DNA of 64,000 nt. It comes from Enterobacter sp. R4-368. GTDB taxonomy: Bacteria > Pseudomonadota > Gammaproteobacteria > Enterobacterales > Enterobacteriaceae. Numbering within the stretch: the stretch's first letter is position 1; the number at the start of each line of letters is the position of its first letter. A program made the translations under genes and the position numbers. Location of the stretch: contig NC_021500.1 of NCBI RefSeq assembly GCF_000410515.1, positions 1,736,001 to 1,800,000 on the forward strand. The letters run 5' to 3'. The notes below the pieces were generated by a model that searched no databases, was not told the origin of the DNA, and saw only the letters and a program-made list of their open reading frames with translations. Below, one piece after another: positions 1 to 10,408 of this stretch.

Positions 1-257
1 TAAATCACTTTGGCGCCTTCGCCCGCCGCGGCTTTTGCTGCATGAATGGCGTCCCGTAGGGGGTTCACCATCATTAACATCCCCGGTCCGCCGCCGTAAG
101 GACGATCGTCCACGGTACGGTGCCGGTCGTGAGCGAAATCACGCGGACTCCAGCTCTGGATGCTCAGCAGGCCATTTTTTACTGCCCGGCCAGTTACCCC
201 GTAGTCGGTAATCGCGCGGAACATTTCAGGAAACAGGCTAATTATGCCAATCCACAT
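1..257 (-). CDS. trmD: tRNA (guanine37-N1)-methyltransferase, N-terminal part
   Basis: The ATG lies at 257 and the first 85 codons run off the left edge of the window. The product begins [13 protein letters not shown], the usual TrmD start, and includes the glycine-rich GGGPGM segment typical of the SPOUT methyltransferase fold. TrmD makes m1G37 in tRNA and prevents +1 frameshifting. It lies 30 bp downstream of rimM on the same strand, the normal rpsP-rimM-trmD-rplS operon order. Only the C-terminus is missing, because of the window boundary. Confidence 0.97.
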   Translation of the reverse strand, partial: MWIGIISLFPEMFRAITDYGVTGRAVKNGLLSIQSWSPRDFAHDRHRTVDDRPYGGGPGMLMMVNPLRDAIHAAKAAAGEGAKVI

Positions 258-287
258 AGCGCCGTCTTTTACCGTATATCCGGAGGT

Positions 288-836
288 TTAAAAACCAGGA
301 TCCCAATCTACTTCAATGGTTTGAGTAGTGAGATCGACTTTCTTGATAACCTGCCCATCGAGGAACGGAACCAACCGCTCCTTGATACCAAATGCATCTT
401 TCAGGTTTGCCTTGATGACGAGAACGTCATTCGACCCGGTTTCCATCATATCGACGACTTTACCGAGGCTGTAACCTTCAGTAGTCACTACCTGGCAGCC
501 CATCAGGTCTTTCCAGTAGTAGTCACCCTCTTCCAGTTCCGGCAACTGCGCGGAATCAACGACAATTTCACAATTGGTCAGCAGATTCGCGGCATCTCTG
601 TCATCAACACCTTTCAGTTTGATGACGATGTCCTGATTGTGGTAGCGCCAGCTTTCCAGCTCAATGCTCTGCCACTGACCCGCCTTCTGGATAAACCAGG
701 GCTGATAGTCAAAAATGCTTTCGGCGTCTTCGGTGGAGGAAAACACTCTGAGCCAACCACGAATTCCGTAAGAAGATCCCAGCTTGCCGACGATAATTGG
801 CTCAACAGGGACCGGTGCGGCTTGTTGCTTGCTCAT
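288..836 (-). CDS. rimM: 16S rRNA processing / 30S maturation factor RimM
   Basis: This 182-residue protein matches the family length and closely resembles E. coli RimM, with the [12 protein letters not shown]-terminal barrel and the C-terminal PRC-barrel ending IEVDWDPGF. RimM binds S19 and helps assemble the 30S head. I chose the ATG at 836 (MSKQ...), which matches known RimM. An adjacent ATG at 839 and another further upstream would add only a few residues. It sits between rpsP and trmD in their operon. Confidence 0.96.
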   Translation of the reverse strand: MSKQQAAPVPVEPIIVGKLGSSYGIRGWLRVFSSTEDAESIFDYQPWFIQKAGQWQSIELESWRYHNQDIVIKLKGVDDRDAANLLTNCEIVVDSAQLPELEEGDYYWKDLMGCQVVTTEGYSLGKVVDMMETGSNDVLVIKANLKDAFGIKERLVPFLDGQVIKKVDLTTQTIEVDWDPGF

Positions 837-854
837 CATGACCACCGTGACAGA

Positions 855-1163
<309 letters not shown>

Positions 1164-1205
1164 TTAAAAGCCCGAAAATTTTACTGATTTTGGGGGAAAT
1201 TGCAA

Positions 1206-1375
1206 TCAGGATAAAGTAAACAAGGGATATAAGGCGTATATCGGTGCAGCCAGTTTAGTTCCGGCGTGCGCACAGAAAGCGGAGCGTACACGGAGTACGT
1301 GAGCATTTCGAGCACACCCCGGGGCTAAAATGGCAAACAAGATAGCCTTATGCCCTTGTTTTAGCGCCCCGGGAA
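1206..1375. repeat. structured intergenic element after ffh
   Basis: Between ffh and rpsP lies a segment with strong secondary structure. A hairpin pairs the arm near 1317-1328 with the arm near 1360-1374 (CCGGGGCTAAAA with its near-complement, 2-nt bulge), overlapping the ffh stop codon. A second palindrome, CGTACacggaGTACG, lies near 1286-1300. From memory this resembles a dispersed intergenic sequence seen beside several enterobacterial genes. It may also serve as the ffh terminator. Copy number cannot be judged from one window. Confidence 0.4.
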
Positions 1376-2722
1376 ACCAGGCGGCATCATCCCCTTCATC
1401 CCGCGCATCATCTTCGCCATCCCGCCCTTCTTCATCTTCTTCATCATGCGTTGCATGTCGTCGAATTGTTTGAGCAGACGGTTCACATCCTGCACCTGCA
1501 TACCGCAACCGGCTGCGATACGGCGCTTACGCGAACCTTTGATGATGTCCGGGTTGGCGCGCTCTTTCAGCGTCATGGAGTTAATGATCGCTTCCATACG
1601 CACCAGCACTTTGTCGTCCATTTGCGCTTTAACGTTGTCCGGGATTTGCCCCATGCCCGGCAGCTTGCCCATCAGGCTCGCCATACCGCCCATGTTTTTC
1701 ATCTGGCGCAACTGCTCAAGGAAGTCGGTCAGATCGAAGCCGTCGCCCTTCTTCAGTTTATTCGCCAGCTTTTCAGCCTGCGCGCGGTCAACTTTGCTTT
1801 CGATATCTTCGATAAGCGACAACACGTCGCCCATGCCAAGGATGCGTGAGGCGATACGATCCGGGTGGAACGGCTCCAGCGCTTCCGTTTTCTCGCCGAC
1901 ACCGAGGAATTTAATCGGTTTGCCGGTGATATGGCGAATGGAGAGCGCCGCACCGCCGCGCGCATCACCGTCCACTTTCGTCAGCACCACGCCAGTCAGC
2001 GGCAGCGCTTCATTAAACGCTTTGGCGGTATTCGCGGCGTCCTGACCGGTCATGGCGTCGACGACAAACAGGGTTTCAACCGGCTTAATCGCCGCGTGAA
2101 CCTGTTTGATCTCATCCATCATCGCTTCGTCGACATGCAGACGACCGGCGGTATCCACCAGCAGCACGTCGTAGAATTTCAGCTTCGCCTCTTTCAGCGC
2201 GGCGTTAACGATGTCGACCGGCTTTTGCGCGACGTCAGAAGGGAAGAAATCGACGTCAACCTGCTGCGCCAGCGTTTCCAGCTGTTTGATCGCCGCCGGA
2301 CGGTAAACGTCGGCAGAAACGACCATCACTTTCTTCTTGTGCTTCTCGCGCAGGAACTTACCAAGTTTACCGACGCTGGTGGTTTTACCCGCCCCCTGCA
2401 GACCTGCCATCAGCACTACCGCTGGCGGCTGCGCGGCAAGGTTCAGGCTCTGGTTCTCTTCGCCCATCGCCGCAACCAGTTCGTTGCGGACGATTTTGAC
2501 GAACTCCTGGCCCGGCGTCAGGCTCTTGTTCACTTCATGGCCAACCGCTTTCTCTTTTACGCGGTTGATAAAATCACGCACCACTGGCAGCGCAACGTCC
2601 GCTTCCAGCAGCGCCATACGCACTTCGCGCAGGGTATCTTTGATGTTGTCTTCAGTGAGGCGTCCACGGCCACTGATATTGCGCAGGGTGCGCGACAAAC
2701 GATCGGTTAAATTATCAAACAT
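1361..2722 (-). CDS. ffh: signal recognition particle GTPase Ffh
   Basis: Ffh is the protein of the bacterial SRP; with 4.5S RNA it delivers inner-membrane proteins to FtsY/SecYEG. The 453 residues equal the usual length. The N domain is at about 1-85, the G domain carries the P-loop GLQGAGKT (107-114) and TKVDGDARGG, and the C-terminal M domain is methionine-rich, ending MMPPGFPGR. I chose the ATG at 2722 (MFDNLTDRL); an in-frame start 39 codons upstream adds unrelated sequence. It is divergent from ypjD. Confidence 0.97.
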   Translation of the reverse strand: MFDNLTDRLSRTLRNISGRGRLTEDNIKDTLREVRMALLEADVALPVVRDFINRVKEKAVGHEVNKSLTPGQEFVKIVRNELVAAMGEENQSLNLAAQPPAVVLMAGLQGAGKTTSVGKLGKFLREKHKKKVMVVSADVYRPAAIKQLETLAQQVDVDFFPSDVAQKPVDIVNAALKEAKLKFYDVLLVDTAGRLHVDEAMMDEIKQVHAAIKPVETLFVVDAMTGQDAANTAKAFNEALPLTGVVLTKVDGDARGGAALSIRHITGKPIKFLGVGEKTEALEPFHPDRIASRILGMGDVLSLIEDIESKVDRAQAEKLANKLKKGDGFDLTDFLEQLRQMKNMGGMASLMGKLPGMGQIPDNVKAQMDDKVLVRMEAIINSMTLKERANPDIIKGSRKRRIAAGCGMQVQDVNRLLKQFDDMQRMMKKMKKGGMAKMMRGMKGMMPPGFPGR

Positions 2723-2888
2723 TGTCTCTCGCCTGAGGTGATACGATGGCCGCCAGCGCGACGCATAACAGAAATTTCCCGGAGTATAACATGAAGACAT
2801 TGCTCCTGTATGTGATGCAACTGTTGGAGCCAACGTCACGTAACGTTATACTGCTTTTCTTTCTTCTTCAGTCAACTGCCGACATCCT

Positions 2889-3677
2889 ATGCCCGTTTTT
2901 GCCCTGATCGCTCTTGTCGCCTACTCAATCAGCATTGCGCTGATCGTTCCCAGCCTGCTGCAAAAAAACAGCGGCTGGCGCAGAATGGCTATCCTTTCGG
3001 CGGTAATCGCACTTATTTGTCACGGTTTCGGCCTGAAAGAACGCCTGTTCCCGGATGATGGCGGGCAAAACCTGAGCCTGCTGAATGTCGGTTCGCTGGT
3101 CAGCCTGATGATCTGTACGGTAATGACCATTGTGGCGTCGAAAAATCGCGGCTGGCTGCTGCTGCCGATTGTCTATACCTTCGCGTTAATCAACCTTGCT
3201 TTCGCCGTTTTTGTGCCCAATGAGTACATTACCCATCTGGAAGCCACGCCGGGCATGATGGTGCACATTGGCCTGTCGCTTTTCGCCTATGCCACACTGA
3301 TTATTGCGGCTATGTATGCGCTGCAACTGGCCTGGATTGACTATCAGTTGAAGAATAAACGGCTGGCGTTCAGTAACGAAATGCCGCCGCTGATGGTGAT
3401 TGAGCGCAAAATGTTCCACATTACTCAGGTTGGCGTTGTGCTGCTGACGCTGACGCTATGCACCGGCCTGTTCTTTATGCAGAACCTGTTCAGCATGGAA
3501 AATATCGATAAAGCGGTGCTCTCAATCATCGCCTGGTTTGTCTACATTGTTCTGCTGTGGGGCCATTACCATGAGGGCTGGCGCGGCCGCAGGGTCGTCT
3601 GGTTCAACGTTGCAGGCGCGGGGATTTTAACGCTGGCCTATTTTGGCAGCCGCATTCTGCAGCAGTTCGCGAGCTAA
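2889..3677 (+). CDS. ypjD: inner membrane protein YpjD, CcsA/CcmC-like
   Basis: This 262-residue protein has about eight hydrophobic segments and belongs to the cytochrome c assembly (CcsA/HemX-like) family. The WGHYHEGWRG motif near the C-terminus is typical. Its precise role in enterobacteria is not settled. It is followed 17 bp later by corB, the conserved neighbour, so the two are probably co-transcribed. The gene order ffh<>ypjD-corB is the E. coli one. Confidence 0.92.
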   Translation: MPVFALIALVAYSISIALIVPSLLQKNSGWRRMAILSAVIALICHGFGLKERLFPDDGGQNLSLLNVGSLVSLMICTVMTIVASKNRGWLLLPIVYTFALINLAFAVFVPNEYITHLEATPGMMVHIGLSLFAYATLIIAAMYALQLAWIDYQLKNKRLAFSNEMPPLMVIERKMFHITQVGVVLLTLTLCTGLFFMQNLFSMENIDKAVLSIIAWFVYIVLLWGHYHEGWRGRRVVWFNVAGAGILTLAYFGSRILQQFAS

Positions 3678-3694
3678 ACACAAAGGAGTTCCCC

Positions 3695-4981
3695 CTGGAA
3701 CACATTTCCACCACGACGCTGATTATTACGCTAATCATCATGGTCGTGGTTTCGGCCTACTTTTCCGGTTCCGAAACCGGAATGATGACACTCAACCGCT
3801 ACCGCTTGCGCCACTTAGCCAAGCAGGGCAACCGCGCGGCAAAACGCGTAGAAAAGCTGTTGCGTAAACCCGACCGCCTGATAAGCCTGGTGCTGATTGG
3901 TAACAACCTCGTTAATATTCTGGCGTCGGCAATTGGCACCATTGTTGGCATGCGCCTGTATGGCAATGCTGGCGTCGCTATTGCCACCGGTGTGCTGACC
4001 TTTGTGGTGCTGGTGTTCGCCGAAGTGTTGCCAAAAACCATCGCCGCGCTCTACCCGGAAAAAGTGGCCTTCCCCAGTAGCTTCCTGCTCGCGCCGCTGC
4101 AAGTCATCATGATGCCGCTGGTGTGGTTGCTGAACGGCGTGACGCGCGTGCTGATGCGCATGGTGGGTATTAAAGCGGATGTGGTGGTCAGCGGCGCGCT
4201 CAGCAAAGATGAGCTGCGCACTATTGTGAACGAATCGCGCTCGCAAATTTCCCGCCGCAACCAGGACATGTTGCTGTCGATTCTCGATCTGGAAAAAGTC
4301 AGCGTTAACGACATCATGGTGCCGCGCAACGAAATTGTCGGCATTGATATCAACGACGACTGGAAAGCCATTGTTCGCCAGCTCACCCACTCGCCGCACG
4401 GTCGCATTGTGCTCTACCGTGATTCGCTGGACGACGCCATCAGCATGCTGCGCGTGCGTGAAGCCTACCGGTTAATGACGGAAAAAAACGAGTTCACCAA
4501 AGAAGTGATGCTGCGCGCCGCCGACGAAATCTACTATGTCCCGGAAGGTACGCCGCTGAGCGTGCAACTGGTGAAATTCCAGCGCAATAAAAAGAAAGTC
4601 GGCCTGGTGGTCGATGAGTATGGCGATATTCAGGGGCTGGTGACGGTCGAAGATATTCTGGAAGAGATTGTCGGCGACTTTACCACCTCCATGTCACCTG
4701 CGCTGGCGGATGAAGCCACGCCGCAAAATGACGGCTCGGTGATCATCGACGGCAGCGCCAACGTGCGCGAGCTGAATAAAGCCTTTAACTGGCGCTTACC
4801 GGAAGACGAAGCCCGCACCATTAACGGCATGCTGCTGGAGGCGCTGGAAGAGATCCCGGCGGTGGGTACTCGTGTCCGTATCGAGCAGTACGACATCGAT
4901 ATTCTCGACGTGCAGGACAATATGATTAAGCAGGTTCAGGTGATCCCGGTGAAAGCGCTGCGGGAAAGCGTCGCCGAATAA
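3695..4981 (+). CDS. corB: CorB/HlyC-CorC family membrane protein, CTG start
   Basis: The protein (YfjD in E. coli) has an N-terminal CNNM/DUF21 membrane domain, tandem CBS domains (about 200-330) and a CorC/HlyC C-terminal domain ending LRESVAE. It is linked to Mg2+/Co2+ handling. The first in-frame ATG is at 3740, but homology extends 15 codons further up (EHISTTTLIIT). CTG at 3695 gives the expected 428 residues and sits 6 nt after an AAAGGAG site at 3682-3688, so I place the start there. Confidence 0.88.
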   Translation: MEHISTTTLIITLIIMVVVSAYFSGSETGMMTLNRYRLRHLAKQGNRAAKRVEKLLRKPDRLISLVLIGNNLVNILASAIGTIVGMRLYGNAGVAIATGVLTFVVLVFAEVLPKTIAALYPEKVAFPSSFLLAPLQVIMMPLVWLLNGVTRVLMRMVGIKADVVVSGALSKDELRTIVNESRSQISRRNQDMLLSILDLEKVSVNDIMVPRNEIVGIDINDDWKAIVRQLTHSPHGRIVLYRDSLDDAISMLRVREAYRLMTEKNEFTKEVMLRAADEIYYVPEGTPLSVQLVKFQRNKKKVGLVVDEYGDIQGLVTVEDILEEIVGDFTTSMSPALADEATPQNDGSVIIDGSANVRELNKAFNWRLPEDEARTINGMLLEALEEIPAVGTRVRIEQYDIDILDVQDNMIKQVQVIPVKALRESVAE

Positions 4982-4987
4982 GCGAAA

Positions 4988-5018
4988 AAAAACCCTCTCC
5001 GGATGGAGAGGGTTTATC
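4988..5018. terminator. bidirectional terminator between corB and grpE
   Basis: The inverted repeat AAACCCTCTCC-GGAT-GGAGAGGGTTT is flanked by an A-run on the left and a T-containing flank on the right. It can therefore end both corB (plus) and grpE (minus) transcripts, which converge here. Confidence 0.88.
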
Positions 5019-5026
5019 TAAAAAAG

Positions 5027-5623
5027 TTACGCCTTCGCTTTAGCAACGGTCACCATCGCTGCGCGAATAGTGCGGCCGTTTAAGGTGTAACCTTTTTGCA
5101 TCACGCCCAGCACTTTACCAGCGGCAATCTCTTCAGATTCCACCATGGCAATCGCCTGATGCACGTTTGGATCCAGCGGAACGTCGGTTTCAGCAATCAC
5201 TTCCACGCCGAATTTCTTCACCACATCCAGCATGTTTTTCAGCGTCAGTTCAATGCCTTCAACCATCGGCGCCATCTCGGCGTTGTTTTTGTCCGCCACT
5301 TCCAGTGCGCGATCCAGGCTATCGATAACCGGCAGCAGTTCATTGACGAACTTCTCCAGCGCGAATTTATGCGCTTTCTCGATATCCTGTTCGGTACGGC
5401 GACGCAGGTTTTCCATTTCCGCTTTAACGCGTAAAACAGTTTCGCGCTCGCGGCTTTCCGCTTCAGCTAACTGCGCTTCAAGGTTCGCAATTTTCTCATC
5501 GCGCGGATCCACCTGCCCAGCAGAATCGTCAGACTCAACAACTGCCTCAACTTCGTCGTGCTGTTCCATGATAATTTCTTCCGGGGCTTGCCCGTCAGGC
5601 GTTTTCTGTTCTTTACTACTCAT
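5027..5623 (-). CDS. grpE: nucleotide exchange factor GrpE
   Basis: GrpE releases ADP from DnaK. The 198-residue product starts [12 protein letters not shown] as in E. coli, has a charged coiled-coil N-terminal half and the conserved C-terminal beta domain with [14 protein letters not shown]. The upstream in-frame ATG at 5647 lacks family support, so I use 5623. It is divergent from nadK. A sigma-32 promoter precedes it at 5668-5697. Confidence 0.96.
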   Translation of the reverse strand: MSSKEQKTPDGQAPEEIIMEQHDEVEAVVESDDSAGQVDPRDEKIANLEAQLAEAESRERETVLRVKAEMENLRRRTEQDIEKAHKFALEKFVNELLPVIDSLDRALEVADKNNAEMAPMVEGIELTLKNMLDVVKKFGVEVIAETDVPLDPNVHQAIAMVESEEIAAGKVLGVMQKGYTLNGRTIRAAMVTVAKAKA

Positions 5624-5667
5624 GAATTTCTCCGCGTTTTTTTGCATTCATCTCGCTAACCTGCATT

Positions 5668-5697
5668 ATTATGGGGATCAGTTTCCGGGATTCAAGG
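5668..5697 (-). promoter_or_regulatory. sigma-32 heat-shock promoter of grpE
   Basis: On the minus strand CTTGAAT (5696-5690) and CCCCATAAT (5676-5668) are separated by 13 nt, a near-perfect match to the sigma-32 consensus CTTGAAA-N13-CCCCATnT. It lies about 45 bp before the grpE start, as expected for a heat-shock gene. Confidence 0.9.
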
Positions 5698-5746
5698 GAA
5701 CGTGACAGATTGTCATCATTTCATTCGCCACAAGGACCTCCAGAAA

Positions 5747-6625
5747 ATGACCCATCATTTCAAGTGTATTGGTATTGTCGGGCATCCACGGCACCCTACC
5801 GCACTGACCACACATGAAATGTTATATCGCTGGTTAAGCGCCAAAGGTTATGACGTCATTGTCGAACAACAGATTGCCCAGGAATTGCAGCTCAATAATG
5901 TGAAAACCGGCACGCTGGCAGAAATCGGTCAACAAGCCGATCTCGCGGTGGTTGTCGGCGGCGACGGTAATATGCTGGGCGCGGCGCGCACGCTGGCGCG
6001 CTATGATATCAAGGTTATTGGGATTAACCGCGGCAACCTCGGCTTTCTCACCGATCTCGATCCCGACAACGCGCAGCAACAGCTGGCCGACGTGCTGGAA
6101 GGTCATTATATCGCTGAAAAACGTTTTTTGCTGGAAGTGCAGGTCTGCCAGCAAGAGTGCCAGAAACGTATCAGCACCGCGATCAACGAAGTGGTACTCC
6201 ACCCGGGCAAAGTTGCCCATATGATTGAATTTGAAGTCTATATCGACGAAGTTTTCGCCTTTTCCCAGCGTTCGGATGGGCTGATTATCTCAACCCCTAC
6301 CGGTTCCACCGCCTATTCACTCTCCGCCGGCGGGCCGATTCTGACGCCATCGCTGGATGCCATCACGCTGGTACCGATGTTTCCGCACACGTTGTCTGCA
6401 CGCCCGCTGGTGATAAACAGCAGCAGCACTATTCGCCTGCGCTTTTCCCATCGTCGCAGCGATCTGGAGGTGAGTTGCGACAGCCAAATCGCGTTGCCGA
6501 TTCAGGAAGGTGAAGATGTACTTATCCGCCGCTGCGACTATCACCTCAATCTTATTCACCCTAAAGATTACAGTTATTTCAATACGTTAAGCTCTAAGCT
6601 CGGCTGGTCGAAAAAATTGTTCTGA
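5747..6625 (+). CDS. nadK: NAD kinase
   Basis: NadK phosphorylates NAD+ to NADP+. The 292-residue product has the diagnostic GGDGN motif at 71-75 and the [19 protein letters not shown] loop near 180-195 (here [10 protein letters not shown]). I chose the ATG at 5747 ([12 protein letters not shown]), which gives the family length; an ATG at 5702 would add 15 unsupported residues. It is divergent from grpE and precedes recN, as in E. coli. Confidence 0.95.
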   Translation: MTHHFKCIGIVGHPRHPTALTTHEMLYRWLSAKGYDVIVEQQIAQELQLNNVKTGTLAEIGQQADLAVVVGGDGNMLGAARTLARYDIKVIGINRGNLGFLTDLDPDNAQQQLADVLEGHYIAEKRFLLEVQVCQQECQKRISTAINEVVLHPGKVAHMIEFEVYIDEVFAFSQRSDGLIISTPTGSTAYSLSAGGPILTPSLDAITLVPMFPHTLSARPLVINSSSTIRLRFSHRRSDLEVSCDSQIALPIQEGEDVLIRRCDYHLNLIHPKDYSYFNTLSSKLGWSKKLF

Positions 6626-6644
6626 AAATCATCGCACAACACTT

Positions 6645-6704
6645 TACTGTATGTAAAACCAGTTTATACTGTACGAAAACACAGTTATGGTTTTTCATAC
6701 AGGA
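6645..6704 (+). promoter_or_regulatory. LexA operators of recN
   Basis: Two strong SOS boxes, TACTGTATGTAAAACCAGTT (6645-6664) and TACTGTACGAAAACACAGTT (6667-6686), fit CTGT-N8-(A/C)CAG. A weaker third-box candidate at about 6685-6704 resembles the third E. coli recN box. They overlap the expected promoter and predict tight LexA repression with strong damage induction. Confidence 0.9.
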
Positions 6705-6712
6705 AAGCAACC

Positions 6713-8374
6713 ATGTTGGCACAACTGACCATCAGTAATTTTGCTATCGTTCGTGAGCTCGAGATTGATTTTCACAGCGGGATGACAGCTATTACCGGCG
6801 AAACCGGGGCGGGTAAATCGATTGCCATTGATGCGCTCGGGCTATGCCTGGGCGGCCGTGCGGAAGCCGACATGGTACGCGCAGGCGCGCCGCGCGCCGA
6901 CCTGTGCGCCCGCTTCGCACTAAAAGATACCCCCGCCGCTCAACGCTGGCTGGAAGAGAACCAGTTAGAAGATGGGCGTGAGTGTTTACTTCGCCGTGTG
7001 ATCAGCAGCGACGGGCGCTCCCGTGGTTTTATCAACGGCACGGCGGTGCCGCTTTCCCAGTTGCGCGAGCTGGGCCAGTTACTCATTCAGATCCATGGTC
7101 AGCACGCGCATCAGCTTCTAATTAAGCCCGAGCAGCAGAAAAACCTGCTCGATGGCTACGCCGGTGAGTATGCGCTCACTCAGCAAATGAACGAACACTA
7201 CCGAGCCTGGCATCAAAGCTGCCGCGAGCTGGCCCAGCATCAACAGCAAAGCCAGGAGCGCGCCGCCCGCGCAGAGCTTTTGCACTACCAATTGAAAGAG
7301 CTGAATGAATTTAACCCGCAGCCAGGCGAGTTCGAGCAGATTGATGAAGAGTACAAACGCCTCGCCAACAGCGGTCAGCTACTGTCTACCAGCCAGCATG
7401 CACTGAACGTGCTGGCAGACGGTGAAGAGGCCAATCTGCAAAGCCAGCTCTATACCGCCCGCCAACTGCTTGGCGAACTGGCAGGTATGGACGCACGTCT
7501 TTCCGGCGTGCTGGATATGCTCGAAGAAGCTGCTATTCAGATTAGCGAAGCCAGCGATGAGCTGCGCCACTACTGCGACCGCTTAGATCTTGATCCAAAC
7601 CGTCTGTACGAACTGGAACAGCGTATCTCACGACAGATTTCGCTGGCGCGCAAACATCACATCAGCCCGGAAGAGCTACCTCAGTTTCACCAGTCATTGC
7701 TTGATGAACAGCAACTGCTCGACGATCAGGCTGATTCCCAGGAAACCCTGGCGCTGGCTGTCACACACCATCACCAGCTTGCGCTGGCGACCGCCCAGCA
7801 GTTGCATGAGCAGCGCGTGAAATATGCGCAGGAACTCGGCGAATTAATTACTGAAAGCATGCATGCGCTCTCCATGCCGCACGGCGTCTTTACTATTGAT
7901 GTGGCGTTTGATGCCCATTCGCTGACAGCTGAAGGTGCCGATCGCATCGAATTTCGTGTGACAACCAACCCCGGCCAGCCGCTGCAATCAATCGCCAAAG
8001 TCGCCTCCGGTGGTGAACTGTCGCGCATTGCGCTGGCTATCCAGGTGATCACCGCACGGAAAATGGAAACCCCGGCGCTGATCTTCGATGAAGTCGACGT
8101 TGGCATCAGCGGCCCAACAGCCGTGGTTGTAGGTAAGCTGTTGCGCCAGTTGGGTGAATCCACTCAGGTAATGTGCGTAACGCACCTGCCGCAGGTTGCC
8201 GGTTGTGGCCATTATCACTTCTTTGTCAGCAAAGAAACGGATGGCGCAATGACCGAAACGCATATGCAGCCGCTGGATAAACGTGCCCGTTTGCAGGAAC
8301 TGGCGCGCCTGCTTGGCGGTAGTGAAGTGACCCGCAACGCGCTGGCGAACGCCAAAGAGCTGCTGGCAGCGTAA
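6713..8374 (+). CDS. recN: DNA repair protein RecN
   Basis: RecN is an SMC-like ATPase acting in double-strand-break repair. The 553-residue protein has the Walker A GETGAGKS (29-36), a central coiled-coil of about 170-360, the ABC signature [13 protein letters not shown] and the Walker [13 protein letters not shown]. It is monocistronic, 87 bp after nadK, and preceded by the LexA boxes. The length matches E. coli RecN. Confidence 0.97.
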   Translation: MLAQLTISNFAIVRELEIDFHSGMTAITGETGAGKSIAIDALGLCLGGRAEADMVRAGAPRADLCARFALKDTPAAQRWLEENQLEDGRECLLRRVISSDGRSRGFINGTAVPLSQLRELGQLLIQIHGQHAHQLLIKPEQQKNLLDGYAGEYALTQQMNEHYRAWHQSCRELAQHQQQSQERAARAELLHYQLKELNEFNPQPGEFEQIDEEYKRLANSGQLLSTSQHALNVLADGEEANLQSQLYTARQLLGELAGMDARLSGVLDMLEEAAIQISEASDELRHYCDRLDLDPNRLYELEQRISRQISLARKHHISPEELPQFHQSLLDEQQLLDDQADSQETLALAVTHHHQLALATAQQLHEQRVKYAQELGELITESMHALSMPHGVFTIDVAFDAHSLTAEGADRIEFRVTTNPGQPLQSIAKVASGGELSRIALAIQVITARKMETPALIFDEVDVGISGPTAVVVGKLLRQLGESTQVMCVTHLPQVAGCGHYHFFVSKETDGAMTETHMQPLDKRARLQELARLLGGSEVTRNALANAKELLAA

Positions 8375-8521
8375 ACTTTTTTGTAATATGACGGTCAGAG
8401 TTCTCGACAAAATCGACAACAGACCCGCCGGCAAAGGTTTTAAACTGGCGAAAGGTCTATTATCATCGGCATATTACATATGAGCCACGTATTGTTCGGG
8501 CCGAAAAGGAATCAAATCACT

Positions 8522-8863
8522 ATGCGCTGTAAAATGCTGACTGCTGCCGCAGCGGTTCTTCTGATGTTGACCGCAGGTTGCTCTACCGTAGAACGCGTGG
8601 TTTACCGTCCTGATATCAATCAGGGGAACTACCTGACGCCAAATGATGTTTCTAAAATCCGCGTAGGTATGACGCAACAGCAGGTTGCTTATGCACTGGG
8701 TACGCCGATGATGACCGACCCGTTTGGCAGTAACACCTGGTTCTACGTGTTCCGCCAGCAGCCGGGTCATGAAGATGTTTCTCAGCAAACCCTGACGCTG
8801 ACTTTCAGCAGCAATGGCGTATTGACCAATATGGATAACAAACCTGCGCTGACCAAAGGCTAA
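8522..8863 (+). CDS. bamE: outer membrane assembly lipoprotein BamE
   Basis: BamE is a subunit of the BAM complex that inserts outer-membrane beta-barrels. The 113-residue precursor has a lipoprotein signal with lipobox LTAGC and the lipidated Cys at residue 20, followed by the SmpA/OmlA domain with [12 protein letters not shown] chose the ATG at 8522; an upstream ATG at 8480 would destroy the signal peptide. It is followed by a strong terminator. Confidence 0.96.
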   Translation: MRCKMLTAAAAVLLMLTAGCSTVERVVYRPDINQGNYLTPNDVSKIRVGMTQQQVAYALGTPMMTDPFGSNTWFYVFRQQPGHEDVSQQTLTLTFSSNGVLTNMDNKPALTKG

Positions 8864-8879
8864 GGTTGCAGAAATGTAA

Positions 8880-8906
8880 AAAGGTGCTCAATGAGCACCT
8901 TTTTTG
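8880..8906 (+). terminator. rho-independent terminator of bamE
   Basis: The stem AAGGTGCTC-at-GAGCACCTT is followed by a run of six T residues, 17 bp after the bamE stop codon. Confidence 0.93.
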
Positions 8907-8999
8907 TTTGAGTTTGTATGAGCCATTTATGTCGGCTCTTTTCCCGTCGTGTTCGGAGCCTTACTTACCGGCACCAGTAACAAAACCCACGCTATCAGC

Positions 9000-9293
9000 T
9001 TACGCTTTCTTAGCTGACTTCTCAGCGCGCTGGCGGCGCAGCTCTTTCGGATCGGCAATCAGCGGGCGGTAAATCTCTACGCGATCGCCGTCGTGCACGG
9101 CATCGTGCAATTTCACCGGGCGGCTATAAATCCCCACTTTATTCACTGTCAGGTCAATATCTTCACGCAGCTCGAGCAAACCTGAAGCGCGTATCGCCTG
9201 CTCAACGGTTGCGCCCTCTTCAAGCGTAACTCGTTGAAGGTACTGTTTTTCCGGCAGTGCGTAAGCCACTTCTACAGCGATATTACCCGGCAC
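9000..9293 (-). CDS. rnfH: RnfH family protein, GTG start
   Basis: This 97-residue ubiquitin-fold (RnfH/UPF0125) protein contains [20 protein letters not shown] and ends [18 protein letters not shown]. Its function is not established. The GTG at 9293 matches the family start; the ORF continues upstream inside ratA in a different frame. It overlaps the end of ratA by 11 bp, so translation is probably coupled. Confidence 0.9.
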   Translation of the reverse strand: MPGNIAVEVAYALPEKQYLQRVTLEEGATVEQAIRASGLLELREDIDLTVNKVGIYSRPVKLHDAVHDGDRVEIYRPLIADPKELRRQRAEKSAKKA

Positions 9294-9720
9294 GGTAAAC
9301 CTCTTTTGCCCGGTGGGTAAACGCCTGCACCATGTTTGCCGCCAGTTCTTTAAAGATGCGGCCAAACGCCAGTTCAATCAGCTTATTGGTAAATTCAAAA
9401 TCAAGTTGAAATTCTACCCGGCAGGCATCAGCACTTAGCGGCGTGAATTTCCACCCACCGATCAACGACTTGAATGGGCCATCGACCAGATGCATCAAAA
9501 TGCTTTGATTAGTGTCCAGCGTATTACGCGTGGTAAACGTTTTGCTGATCCCGGCTTTGGAAACATCCACCGCCGCGGTCATTTGCGTCGGCCCGGATTC
9601 CAGCACCCGGCTGCCAGTACAGCCAGGCAAAAACTGCGGGTAGGATTTTACATCATTCACTAACTTGTACATTTGTTCCGCGCTGTAAGGCACTAGCGCA
9701 GTACGGCTAATCTGAGGCAT
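9283..9720 (-). CDS. ratA: RatA, START-domain ribosome-associated protein
   Basis: RatA (PasT) is a START/SRPBCC-fold protein reported to act on 50S association in E. coli and also implicated in ubiquinone biology and persistence. The 145-residue form starts [18 protein letters not shown]. The longer frame to 9798 is possible, since longer versions are annotated in E. coli, but MPQIS is the conserved start. It is divergent from smpB and overlaps rnfH. Confidence 0.92.
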   Translation of the reverse strand: MPQISRTALVPYSAEQMYKLVNDVKSYPQFLPGCTGSRVLESGPTQMTAAVDVSKAGISKTFTTRNTLDTNQSILMHLVDGPFKSLIGGWKFTPLSADACRVEFQLDFEFTNKLIELAFGRIFKELAANMVQAFTHRAKEVYRAG

Positions 9721-9878
9721 ATCGTTTTCCGCGTTCACACAATCGTCAAATAATACCATTTCCCCAGGATGAAAGGAAAACGCAATGCCCGAACTCATGC
9801 TAAGATAACCGGCTAAACCTCACAGGACGCAATGAGGTCAGTTTCAGATATCAGATTACCGGATGGCTTCACGACACT

Positions 9879-10361
9879 ATGACGAAGAAAAAAGCATACA
9901 AACCAGGTTCAGCCACCATTGCGCTGAATAAGCGCGCCCGCCATGAATACTTTATCGAAGAGGAATTTGAGGCCGGGCTGGCACTGCAAGGCTGGGAAGT
10001 AAAATCCTTACGCGCCGGTAAAGCAAACATCGGTGACAGCTACGTTATTCTGAAAGACGGCGAAGCCTTTCTGTTTGGCGCAAACTTTACGCCACTGACC
10101 GTAGCCTCCAGCCACTATGTTTGCGATCCGACTCGCACACGTAAGCTACTGCTTAATCAGCGCGAACTCGATTCACTGTATGGACGTATCAACCGCGAAG
10201 GTTACACCGTGGTGGCGCTGTCGTTGTACTGGAAAAATGCCTGGTGCAAAGTGAAAATCGGCGTGGCGAAAGGTAAGAAACAGCACGACAAGCGCACCGA
10301 TTTGAAAGAGCGCGAATGGCAGCTGGATAAAGCTCGCATTATGAAAAACGCCGGACGTTAA
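9879..10361 (+). CDS. smpB: tmRNA-binding protein SmpB
   Basis: SmpB binds the tRNA-like domain of tmRNA and is required for trans-translation. The 160-residue length equals E. coli SmpB. The OB-fold core ([13 protein letters not shown] segment, here [20 protein letters not shown]) and the basic C-terminal tail [18 protein letters not shown] are present. Its RNA partner ssrA begins about 440 bp downstream, the normal arrangement with a longer than usual spacer. Confidence 0.97.
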   Translation: MTKKKAYKPGSATIALNKRARHEYFIEEEFEAGLALQGWEVKSLRAGKANIGDSYVILKDGEAFLFGANFTPLTVASSHYVCDPTRTRKLLLNQRELDSLYGRINREGYTVVALSLYWKNAWCKVKIGVAKGKKQHDKRTDLKEREWQLDKARIMKNAGR

Positions 10362-10374
10362 TCGCGCCCGCATC

Positions 10375-10408
10375 GCCCTCTCACGCCGGGAGAGGGCATC
10401 GAACATTT
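10375..10408 (+). terminator. probable terminator of smpB
   Basis: The stem GCCCTCTC-acgcc-GGGAGAGGGC is followed a few bases later by ATTTTT. The T-run is displaced from the stem, so the call is moderate. Confidence 0.65.
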
